Below are positions 44,371-52,604 of a stretch of 64,000 nt of DNA, piece after piece. Position numbers and translations under genes: made by a program. Each line of letters starts with the position of its first letter. Position 1 is the first letter of the stretch. This DNA comes from Nostoc sp. NMS2 (GTDB lineage Bacteria; Cyanobacteriota; Cyanobacteriia; Cyanobacteriales; Nostocaceae). The stretch lies in contig NZ_JABXKH010000159.1 in the NCBI RefSeq assembly GCF_017115105.1, positions 1-64,000 of the forward strand, given 5' to 3'. The notes below the pieces were generated by a model. The model was not told the origin of the DNA and made no database searches. It saw only the letters and a list, made by a program, of their open reading frames with translations.

Positions 44371-45342
44371 ATGACCCCAGCCACCTCCCTGTTTACCCCT
44401 GTGGAAGCAGACCTGCGACTACTAGCAGATAACCTAAAACAGCTAGTTGGAAATCGCCACCCCATTCTGTTTGCAGCAGCCGAGCATTTATTCGGTGCTG
44501 GGGGAAAGCGTATCAGACCAGCAATTGTCCTGCTAATATCGCGGGCAACCATGTTAGAGCAAGATATTACACCGCGTCATCGCCGCCTAGCTGAGATTAC
44601 AGAAATGATTCACACAGCAAGCTTGGTACATGACGATGTGGTAGATGAATCAGACGTGCGGCGAGGCGTTCCTACCGTTCATAGTTTGTTCGGTAATCGG
44701 ATTGCCATATTAGCAGGAGATTTTCTTTTTGCCCAATCATCCTGGTATTTAGCAAACTTGGACAATTTGGAGGTGGTGAAACTCCTCTCAGAAGTCATTA
44801 TGGATCTGGCTACTGGGGAGATCCAACAGGGACTAAATCGTTTTGATGCTGGTATCTCTATTGAAACTTACCTCCAGAAGAGTTATTACAAAACAGCTTC
44901 GTTAATCGCCAACAGTTCTAAAGCTGCTGGCTTACTTAGTGAAGTCTCGCGGGAAACTGTTGAGCATCTGTATAGCTATGGTCGTCATTTTGGTATAGCA
45001 TTTCAAATTGTTGACGACATTCTAGATTTCACCAGTACAACAGATACCTTGGGTAAACCAGTAGGGTCTGATCTGAAAAGTGGTAATCTAACTGCACCTG
45101 TTTTATTTGCTTTAGCCCAAAAACCATCCTTGGAAGTGCTAATTGACCGGGAGTTTGCTCAAGAAGGGGATTTAGAGCAAGCACTAGCACTAATTCAAGA
45201 TAGTCAAGGCATACAGCAGGCGCGAGAGTTAGCTGCTCACCATGCGAAGTTAGCAATTGAACATCTTGCAGTTCTTCCACCCTCAGAATCTCACCAGGCA
45301 TTGATTAACATAGCTGAGTACACACTGAGTCGCCTCTATTAA
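44371..45342 (+). CDS. sds: Long-chain polyprenyl (solanesyl) diphosphate synthase
   Basis: A 323-residue trans-prenyltransferase. The first aspartate-rich motif is HDDVVDESD and the second is DDILDFTS. The GKRIRPA and GNRIAILAGDFLFA segments are typical of the all-trans C40-C50 synthases. It makes the plastoquinone side chain. Small residues before the first motif are consistent with a long product. Confidence 0.93.
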   Translation: MTPATSLFTPVEADLRLLADNLKQLVGNRHPILFAAAEHLFGAGGKRIRPAIVLLISRATMLEQDITPRHRRLAEITEMIHTASLVHDDVVDESDVRRGVPTVHSLFGNRIAILAGDFLFAQSSWYLANLDNLEVVKLLSEVIMDLATGEIQQGLNRFDAGISIETYLQKSYYKTASLIANSSKAAGLLSEVSRETVEHLYSYGRHFGIAFQIVDDILDFTSTTDTLGKPVGSDLKSGNLTAPVLFALAQKPSLEVLIDREFAQEGDLEQALALIQDSQGIQQARELAAHHAKLAIEHLAVLPPSESHQALINIAEYTLSRLY

Positions 45343-45633
45343 ATCAGTTATCAGTTATTAGGTACAAAATGGGGCTTTAGATGCCAAGTTAAACCTACTA
45401 GATGTTCTTAGGTGGAGAAATTTGGCTCAGTTGTCAGCTAATTTTTGAAAAATGTTCACTGATAACTGTTTGTTAACCAAATTTAGATTAAGCCGATCGC
45501 CTGGTTCTTTAAAGAACTAAAAGGGTAGTAATTGGCATTAATTTCTTTTCATCAAAAACTTTTTTAAAAGAATTTGAGATTTAAAATTTGGGATGTGGGA
45601 TTGTATCTAAAAAATCCTACATCCCAAATTTTT

Positions 45634-46107
45634 CTATGCAATATCAGGGGGTATCTGTTTAGGCGATCGCTGCTCTCGCAACCTTTGTTGCATGAGTTTC
45701 TCTAGATCGGTTCGCCGAATTTCAACGGTATGAGTGGTCTTACCCGGCGTTTCCAAAAAAAGGATACTATCTACGGGTTCCAATGCCACCAATTGGAACA
45801 AAATATGGGTGACAGGAACAATTTTAGCTAGCATTTGAGGGTCAAGCCCAGCAGGGGAAATTAGAGAGACATCCTGTATGGTAGGGAAAGCGTAAATAAC
45901 GCGCTTTTCCAATCCTGGATTAGCACGATTGCTCAAAGTAGTTAAAACCCAGCTTGCCTCCGAATTTTGGAGAATATAGTACTGGGAGTGACGTAATTTT
46001 TGAGCGATCGCTCTAAGGGCAGGAGCAATTGCTGCAATCAGATTTGGTGTTATACCATCGCGGGGTGCATTGTCAATCAGCAATTGAATTTGTGTTTCTA
46101 AATCCAT
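45634..46107 (-). CDS. Conserved hypothetical protein
   Basis: About 157 residues starting MDLETQIQLLIDNAPRDG; a further upstream Met at 46146 would add 13 residues with no similarity to the rest. An alpha/beta protein with NSEASWVLTTLSNR and KRVIYAFPTIQDVSLISPAG. I do not recognise a function. It is divergent from hetZ with about 200 bases between, an arrangement I believe is conserved in heterocystous cyanobacteria. Confidence 0.75.
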   Translation of the reverse strand: MDLETQIQLLIDNAPRDGITPNLIAAIAPALRAIAQKLRHSQYYILQNSEASWVLTTLSNRANPGLEKRVIYAFPTIQDVSLISPAGLDPQMLAKIVPVTHILFQLVALEPVDSILFLETPGKTTHTVEIRRTDLEKLMQQRLREQRSPKQIPPDIA

Positions 46108-46311
46108 AATGACTTGTATACGGCTCCTGGGTAATGGCAATAACATCTATCAAAGTGTGAACAATCCCATCCAAGTTGGGAATAATAAAATCAGCCATAT
46201 CCTTAATGTAGGATTTGTCTGCGTTTAGCTTATACGTAAAACCAAAAAAGCCAATACCCACAGTCGTACAGGTTGTATTTAAATACTTAGGGTCTTTTGA
46301 AAACTGAGACT

Positions 46312-47517
46312 ATGAATTCAGCCGCAACCGCAACTATTCCATCTGCAAATATTCTGGGAGAAAATTCTAAAGGCGTGGAGGTGATCTTTCAACTCCTATC
46401 CAAGGAGTTTCAACAATCGACCAAAGCTTCGGAACAGAATTGCCATGATGTAGCAACACGTATTACCACCGAAGTATATCGGATTTGCCATGAGAGCAAA
46501 CGTATTCAAGCTTCTGGAACTGTAGAAAGCTCGGCGATGACCCTGGCTCGGCATCGGCTACAACAGTGTCTCAGGTACTATCAGTTGGGTTCAAATCGGG
46601 GCAGGGTAGAATTACACAGTACTCTGAGTGCAATTGTTTATCGATACATTAATCCGCCTCAGAAGCAATTGAGTTATCAAGGGCGACTGACTATAATTGA
46701 AGATTTTTTACAAAGTTTTTATCTGGAAGCATTAAACGCTTTCCGGCGAGAAAATCAACTTGGTGCTACTTATCGCCCTCAGACGCTTCTAGAATTGTCC
46801 GAGTACATGGCATTTACCGAGCGCTACGGCAAACGACGCATTCCCTTACCAGGCCGTCAGCAGCAGCTAATTATTCTGCGGGCACAAACTTTTTCTCAAC
46901 AGCAGCCCCCAGAAACCAGCGTAGATATAGAACAAGCCGCAGAAGGCAGCAATAACGAAGGCGATGGTTCTTGGGAAGAACCAGCAGTGCATCAATTGCG
47001 CTCCACAATGGCAACGCAAGCCGAACCCGAACCCGAAGAAGATACCTTGCGTTCCGTTGTGGTTACAGAATTAATGAATTATCTCGAACAACGACAACAA
47101 TCTGACTGTGCTGATTACTTTTCCCTCCGCCTCCAGGATCTCTCAGCACAAGAAATTGAGTCAATTTTAGGTTTAACCCCTCGTCAGAGAGATTACTTAC
47201 AGCAGCGCTTCAAGTATCATTTAATTAGGTTTGCTTTATTACACCGTTGGGAATTAGTTCACGAGTGGCTGGAAGCTTCTTTGCACACCAATTTGGGCTT
47301 AACTCCCCAGCAATGGCAAGTATACACAGCACAGCTGGACAATAAGCAACGGTCTTTATTAGAGTTGAAGCAACAAGGACAAGCCGATGAAAAAATCGCC
47401 AAAACTTTAGGGCTGTCAATGGCACAACTCCAAAAACGATGGTTTAAGATTCTTGAGCAAGCTTGGGAAATTCGTAACTCATTAGTGTCCGGATCAGGTG
47501 CATCTACTCATGAATAG
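46312..47517 (+). CDS. hetZ: Heterocyst differentiation regulator HetZ
   Basis: 401 residues from the ATG at 46312 (MNSAATATIPSANILGENSK), which I recognise as HetZ. An in-frame TTG at 46297 would add five residues. It acts with HetR and HetP early in heterocyst commitment. The middle is acidic and Gln/Pro-rich (about 205-250). The C-terminal part has helix-turn-helix-like segments (LSAQEIESILGLTPRQRDYL and ADEKIAKTLGLSMAQLQKRW) that resemble sigma-factor region 4 and suggest DNA binding. It overlaps patU by eight bases. Confidence 0.93.
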   Translation: MNSAATATIPSANILGENSKGVEVIFQLLSKEFQQSTKASEQNCHDVATRITTEVYRICHESKRIQASGTVESSAMTLARHRLQQCLRYYQLGSNRGRVELHSTLSAIVYRYINPPQKQLSYQGRLTIIEDFLQSFYLEALNAFRRENQLGATYRPQTLLELSEYMAFTERYGKRRIPLPGRQQQLIILRAQTFSQQQPPETSVDIEQAAEGSNNEGDGSWEEPAVHQLRSTMATQAEPEPEEDTLRSVVVTELMNYLEQRQQSDCADYFSLRLQDLSAQEIESILGLTPRQRDYLQQRFKYHLIRFALLHRWELVHEWLEASLHTNLGLTPQQWQVYTAQLDNKQRSLLELKQQGQADEKIAKTLGLSMAQLQKRWFKILEQAWEIRNSLVSGSGASTHE

Positions 47518-48487
47518 TGACTCAGAATCCTCACAATACCAGTATCTCGGTTGGTTATTGACAGATGATGTCAAAAATAACGAGCAATCGGTAGAATGTG
47601 AGGAAAATGACGGGGTAAAAAAACTCCTCAATGAAGCCACTGCTTCAAAAAGCAGTGAGCCAAAATTGGGAGAAACGCCCCAGACCCTTCAATTGGGAGA
47701 AATTCCTACTGTGCAAGATCGTTTCCAAGCCGTCATTAAACGTCGGTTACAAATCCAAGTCCAAGACCACCCACCTTTGTTTCCCTGGGAAACACAATTA
47801 ATCGACTATCCCGATTTTGTTGATGAGCCGTCAATGACGCTCGTTCCTACCTGGGGATGGATGGTACAACAGTCGAAGCTGAAACTGCCGTGTCCCTTGC
47901 CGGAGAGAGTTTTCCAGCAATTGCTGGAACAGTGTCAAGCATTGGTGACATCTTCAGTCCCACTGGGGGCAAAATTAGTTCAAGTGGTGGAGAACTTTTT
48001 TCCCAACGAGTCTCAAGCATTAAACGATATAGCTGGATTGGTGCTAAGAAGCACCTATCGGTCTGTCGGTACTCTGGAGACTATGCCCAATATTCAGAGC
48101 GATTACTCAGATTTACAGCCGCGTCAACAGATGGCTTTGTCGTTGCTGGCTGCTAAACAACTGCTGGAAAATTTGACTCTACCACTTTCAGCAAGTAGTC
48201 CAGTGGTAGAAAGACAATGGCTAACCACTGTCGGTAATTTGAACATCAGAGTAGAGTATCAGTCTGTAGGTAAACTTACGAAGTTACTTGTTCAGGCTGA
48301 ATTACCTGTTAAAGGAACTTTGATCCTTCGAGGAAGTGGCACTTTAGCAATGGCAACATCTTCGACTTCGGGATACTTAAGTGTAGAGTTAGGTTGTGAG
48401 CAACTTAATCCAACTTATACTCTGGAAGTTGAGTTTCCAGAAATAGACCAACAGCCGCTTTTGTTTGTCATTAATCCCACTGTGTAA
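47510..48487 (+). CDS. patU: Heterocyst patterning protein PatU (undivided form)
   Basis: 325 residues starting at the ATG at 47510, which overlaps the hetZ stop (ATGAATAG). It is a single ORF. In Anabaena sp. PCC 7120 the equivalent gene is split into patU5 and patU3, while Nostoc punctiforme has one. It has an acidic N-terminus, a conserved middle (LFPWETQLIDYPDF, TWGWMVQQSKLKLPCPLPE) and a beta-rich C-terminal domain. It is cotranscribed with hetZ and affects heterocyst spacing. Confidence 0.9.
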   Translation: MNSDSESSQYQYLGWLLTDDVKNNEQSVECEENDGVKKLLNEATASKSSEPKLGETPQTLQLGEIPTVQDRFQAVIKRRLQIQVQDHPPLFPWETQLIDYPDFVDEPSMTLVPTWGWMVQQSKLKLPCPLPERVFQQLLEQCQALVTSSVPLGAKLVQVVENFFPNESQALNDIAGLVLRSTYRSVGTLETMPNIQSDYSDLQPRQQMALSLLAAKQLLENLTLPLSASSPVVERQWLTTVGNLNIRVEYQSVGKLTKLLVQAELPVKGTLILRGSGTLAMATSSTSGYLSVELGCEQLNPTYTLEVEFPEIDQQPLLFVINPTV

Positions 48488-49260
48488 TCTTAATTGCCAC
48501 CGCTAGTACGTAATGCCGAATATCTTAAGGTAACTATTCCCTAGTTGTTGCCTTGGGGGTTTTTCAGTCTCTAGATGCTACTAGCAACAGGGTGCTTACT
48601 TATACTTAGGCGTGGTTAGAGTTAACCAGTGGGTGTAGACTCACCCTCCATCGCATAAATTGATTGTTCGTGGGTACTCGTCAGTCCACTCGGTTACTAG
48701 CAAAGCCTGGGGAACGAGTTAGTTTGTTGTGCTGATTTCGCCTCTATTTTACCAAGCTACCAATTTTTCACAACGAATTTTTTCGATTGTGTTGTTTTTT
48801 TATACAAAATTATGTTCACTCTTGGCGTTACAGTTCGCGGTAACGTCATATCATGTTCGCTTGATTACTTATTAAACCCGAAGAACCCCACCCCCAACCC
48901 CCTCCCCGCTCTTCGAGAGGGGACTATGATATAGCTCATTGTCGCTATAAAGTCAATTTTTTTTACGAACCGCAGAGGCGCAGAGGACGCAGAGAGAACA
49001 AAGAAATGCTTAACTCAAGGCTATTGCGTTATGTACTTCTAAGGGAAAGTAAACTACCTATAGCTGTTCTTTTGGCGTATAGTCTCCGTCAGAAAAAGGG
49101 AAGCAAAGATTGATAACAGGATTTTCAAACTTCCGCGAGGAATTTAACTTTTAAAATAGGCGCTAAACCTTGATAGATGAATGAAGACAGGATAAGAAAG
49201 CTTCTTCTAACGGGAATACTTTAAAGTAGGGCGAATAGTTTCGTCTTTAACATTGTTTCC
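48488..49260. other. 773-base region without a gene after patU
   Basis: No ORF is credible. Between about 48600 and 48800 there are GTGGGTGTAGACTCACCC and ACTCGT...ACGAGT pairings, an AACGAATTTTTTCG hairpin and a T-rich run (possible small RNA or terminator). At 48885-48935 there is a trace of repeat R2. At 48966-48993 there is the GCAGAGGCGCAGAGGACGCA repeat common in Nostocales. Confidence 0.5.
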
Positions 49261-51603
49261 GTGAAATTTTCACTTAGACTCGAAATGCTCAACTTATCCA
49301 GGATGAATCGGTTTTGGCGTGTCCCTATGGGTAATTTCTGGCGGCAAAATTTGCAGCGATCGCCTTTAATAGAAGTGGAAGATTCAATTTCCTTGCGGGT
49401 ACTGGTGCTAGCATTGGTTATTTTGGGAATTGGGGCGACGGATATCGCTGCTGAAACTTCATTCAGTTTTTGGGCGTTCCCCCTAAGTGTATTGGGTGCG
49501 ATTTGGAGTTACTATCGTCGCCGCGATGCCAATGTCGCAGTTAAGTATTGCATCGCTATTGGAATGTTAGTAGCACTGGGTGCTTTCTTTGGGCGGTTAG
49601 TGGGAGAGTTGAATGATACGCGGTTGGGTTTGGCGGAGTTATTAATTCAACTCCAGGTGTTGCACAGCTTTGATACACCCCGCCGGAAAAATTTGGGTTA
49701 TTCGATTGTTATAGGACTAATTTTATTGGGTGTGGCGGCAACGCTAAGTCAGACTTTAGCATTTGCACCTGTATTGCTGTTATTTTTAGCGATCGCTCTG
49801 CCAACTTTAGTATTAGATTATCGCTCACGCTTGGGTTTGCAGCCATTAAAAACTCAAAAGGAAAAATTCAACCAGAAGAATTCCTCAACTCTTAATTTTA
49901 AATTTTTTACTCTGACTTTTTTACTAATTGTCGCTCTGGGACTGGCAATTTTTGCTGTTTTACCCCGATTTCCTGGCTATAAGTTACGGAATTTTCCTGT
50001 AAGTTCTTCTATTCCAGTAAAAGGTAATTTCACAGGACGTGGTATTATTAATCCCGGTTATGTCCGCCAAGGTAAAGGTGATAATCAAGACAGTGGTACG
50101 GGACAAAACCAAAGTGGTCAACCAGGTAAGGTAGATAATAACTTTTATTACGGTTTTAATAGCCAAATTAACCAAAATCTGCGCGGTGAGATGAAACCTA
50201 AAGTTGTGATGCGGGTGCGATCGCAAGCTGAGGGTTTTTGGCGAGTTCTAGGATTTGACCGTTATACAGGTAAGGGATGGGAAGTTTCCCGTAATGAAGA
50301 TGTTACAACTCTCAAGCGATCGCCTTGGTCTTACCAAATTTTCCTAAACCCACCTCTGACTACTGCTAAAACCCAAGAAATAGTACAAACTTATACAGTA
50401 GTGGCGGATTTGCCTAACCTTATTCCGGCGATGGCTTATCCCAAAGAGATTTACTTTCCGACACCAATAGTCGCGGTTGATACAGAAAATGGATTGCGAT
50501 CGCCTGTGGAATTATCACAAGGACTCACATACACAGTAATTTCTGAAGTACCATACCGCGATCGCACTTCATTAGGTCAAGCTTCTACTAATTATCCGCA
50601 AGATATTAAGAAGCATTATCTGCAAATTCCTCCCGAAATTGCCGAAAAAGTCCGGCAACGTACCAAAGAAATTCTCGCTAATTACAGTCAAGAAGGAGTC
50701 ACAAAGTCTTCTAAAAGCCTAGATTCAGCCTATGAAAAGACTCTCTACCTAGCTCAATATTTAAAGCAACGCTACTCTCTTCCCCAAAATCCCTTAGATT
50801 TGCCTTATTTGGGAGAAAAAGATGACTTAGTAGAAGCTTTTTTATTCAAATATAAAGGCGGTTATCCAGACCACTTCTCAACAGTTCTCACGGTGATGCT
50901 ACGTTCCATTGGTATCCCAGCGCGGTTAGTGGCTGGGTTTAGTTCAGGAGAATTTAATCCATTTACAGGGCTATATGTTGTCCGTAATACTGACGCTTAT
51001 GTGATGACGGAAGTATATTTTCCAAAATATGGCTGGTTTGCCTTTGATCCGATTCCCAATCATCCCCTCATACCTCCATCAGTAGAAGATACTCAGACTT
51101 TTAGTGTCTTGCGTCAGTTATGGCACTGGGTTGCTGGATGGCTACCATCTCCGGTGACAGGTTTGTTGAATAATATATTTGAGACAATATTTAGGTGGGT
51201 GATTAGAGCGATCGCTTGGTTTTTAGCTTTATTTTCTCAAGGTTGGTTTGGTATATTAACTGGCTTAATCTTGGCAACTACAGCAGCTTTCTTCGCTTGG
51301 CTGGCTTGGGGTCAGTGGCGAGAGTGGCGCAACCGCCGATGGTTAAAGAAATTGCCAGCAATGGAAAGCCTTTATCAACAAATGCTGCAATGGACAACCC
51401 AAAAAGGTTTAGGTAAACATCCAGCACAAACACCTTTAGAGTATGCCAGAGGATCGTACCAGCATCATGCCCCAGCAACTGCTGAGGTAATAGATGAAAT
51501 TAGCCAAGCCTATGTTGGCTGGCGTTATGGTGGCCATACGCCTAACTTGAAGCAACTACAACAAAGATGGCAAGAACTGAAAAAGGGGACTCGCGATCAA
51601 TAA
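49261..51603 (+). CDS. Transglutaminase-fold membrane protein without catalytic Cys/His
   Basis: 780 residues with a GTG start. The N-terminal half has about seven transmembrane helices (DUF3488/TgpA-N-like), then a large extracytoplasmic transglutaminase-like domain (about 420-600), another helix and a cytosolic tail (DUF4129-like). The usual GYCEHFA motif reads GYPDHFS (Cys to Pro536) and DAHAWVEV reads DAYVMTEV (His to Tyr580). Only the Asp of FDPIP remains. It is unlikely to be a transglutaminase or protease and more likely has a structural or binding role. It stands alone. Confidence 0.82.
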   Translation: MKFSLRLEMLNLSRMNRFWRVPMGNFWRQNLQRSPLIEVEDSISLRVLVLALVILGIGATDIAAETSFSFWAFPLSVLGAIWSYYRRRDANVAVKYCIAIGMLVALGAFFGRLVGELNDTRLGLAELLIQLQVLHSFDTPRRKNLGYSIVIGLILLGVAATLSQTLAFAPVLLLFLAIALPTLVLDYRSRLGLQPLKTQKEKFNQKNSSTLNFKFFTLTFLLIVALGLAIFAVLPRFPGYKLRNFPVSSSIPVKGNFTGRGIINPGYVRQGKGDNQDSGTGQNQSGQPGKVDNNFYYGFNSQINQNLRGEMKPKVVMRVRSQAEGFWRVLGFDRYTGKGWEVSRNEDVTTLKRSPWSYQIFLNPPLTTAKTQEIVQTYTVVADLPNLIPAMAYPKEIYFPTPIVAVDTENGLRSPVELSQGLTYTVISEVPYRDRTSLGQASTNYPQDIKKHYLQIPPEIAEKVRQRTKEILANYSQEGVTKSSKSLDSAYEKTLYLAQYLKQRYSLPQNPLDLPYLGEKDDLVEAFLFKYKGGYPDHFSTVLTVMLRSIGIPARLVAGFSSGEFNPFTGLYVVRNTDAYVMTEVYFPKYGWFAFDPIPNHPLIPPSVEDTQTFSVLRQLWHWVAGWLPSPVTGLLNNIFETIFRWVIRAIAWFLALFSQGWFGILTGLILATTAAFFAWLAWGQWREWRNRRWLKKLPAMESLYQQMLQWTTQKGLGKHPAQTPLEYARGSYQHHAPATAEVIDEISQAYVGWRYGGHTPNLKQLQQRWQELKKGTRDQ

Positions 51604-51783
51604 TAGGTAGGGTTGCGGGGTTTTTATCCTGGGTCATTTGCGCTCTTGGTGGTTAGCTAATTAATATTTCATTATTGCGATCGCACTCTTACACCCCTCC
51701 TTAGCAGTCAAAACTCTGGCATAATCAGATATTACTGCACTTTACTTACACATTTCCTACATCGGCGCTACACAGAATTATGA

Positions 51784-51789
51784 TATAAT
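51784..51789 (+). promoter_or_regulatory. Candidate -10 box for structured RNA
   Basis: TATAAT within ATGATATAATAG. No good -35 hexamer lies 17 bases upstream, so the promoter is only a candidate. Confidence 0.4.
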
Positions 51790-51795
51790 AGTTAT

Positions 51796-52050
51796 TACTG
51801 GATGGGTGTTGTACCGCTGTTACCCATTATCGTGTACCGAAGGAGAGCGACGACAGATACACGGACAGTAACAATATTTGCTAGGAATGGTGTGGAGTTT
51901 TTGTCGCTTCCTCCACTTAGTTAGTACGTACAAAAGGTTAAACCCTTTATCAGAGCGGTCGGGCGTAGTAAACTTCCAGCAATATTGTAGTATCTTTTGA
52001 TACTCAAACTGCCTTGGCTCACTAGTTGAACTAAGGTAGTTTGAGTGTTT
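51796..52050 (+). ncRNA. Candidate structured non-coding RNA
   Basis: About 255 bases without an ORF but with several strong pairings: GATGGGT / ACCCATT near 51801-51828, GGAGAGCGAC / GTCGCTTCCTCC across 51842-51914, and a terminal stem (52002-52046). It starts after a TATAAT box. I could not match it to RNase P, tmRNA, SRP or Yfr1 sequences I know; a 6S-like RNA is possible but not shown. The rest of 51604-52604 has no other gene apart from repeat traces. Confidence 0.4.
52002..52046 (+). terminator. Hairpin ending the candidate RNA
   Basis: ACTCAAACTGCCTTGG pairs with CTAAGGTAGTTTGAGT (14 of 16 matched, the others wobble), followed by GTTTATAAT. The T tract is weak. Confidence 0.55.
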
Positions 52051-52299
52051 ATAATTGCTAACTTTACGGAAATATAACTAGCCCTTTCAAGGTGGGTAAA
52101 ATTGTTGGGTAAAAATTCCTCTTTTCTCTGTGTTGTTTACACCTCTATCGTTCAATAAATCACTCTTAAACCACTCAAAGCACGGAGAAAGCAGAGATTT
52201 TAGGAGTAACCTTGAAAGAGCTAGCTTACACACTGTACAAATTAACCATAATATGGATTATGTTAGTCGTTTTAGGTGCTTCGCATAACCCTGTTTTAG

Positions 52300-52335
52300 T
52301 CGTATATTTGCGTAGGCATAGCCCGTCGTAGACAT
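52300..52335. repeat. GTAGGCATAGCCCGTCGTAGACATCGC repeat
   Basis: The GCCCGTCG(T/C)(A/G)GACAT core recurs near 29748 and 57796, a small imperfect palindrome dispersed in this genome. Confidence 0.6.
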
Positions 52336-52459
52336 CGCTGGATGCTAAAGATGGCTGAAATACCCAAATGGCGTGTAGTATCGACCTACGATGCGTAAGT
52401 TTTAAGAATTAGATAAAAGTTTTTACCAAAAAGTAACTCACTATGAGGAGGAAAAGAAA

Positions 52460-52541
52460 ATGCCGTATATTACCAGCATCGAAAGAAGGGGAAGGCATTG
52501 AAATCTTGGTAGTGAGGGGGAATATGACCCAAGCTAATTAA
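52460..52541 (+). pseudogene. Possible remnant of Rpn/DUF4351-type protein
   Basis: AGGAGG followed by ATGCCGTATATTACCAGCAT reads MPYITSIERRGR then stop. The next frame continues EGIEILVVRGNMTQAN. The PYITSIER block is typical near the C-terminus of cyanobacterial Rpn-family nuclease-like proteins. With a frameshift and no N-terminal domain, this is at most a fragment. Confidence 0.3.
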
Positions 52542-52604
52542 AAGGTTTACGGCGACTGGATATTTTAATAGAATAATCTCATCAAAAGATTCGCAGAAAT
52601 ATAA

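Noticed and set aside
46108..46311. HetR or NtcA binding site upstream of hetZ
   Set aside because: No GTAN8TAC and no GAGGGG-type palindrome could be seen; regulation may be through a diverged site.
46580..46600. tRNA-like GGTTCAAATCGGGG
   Set aside because: It lies within hetZ and there is no cloverleaf around it; no tRNA was found in the window.
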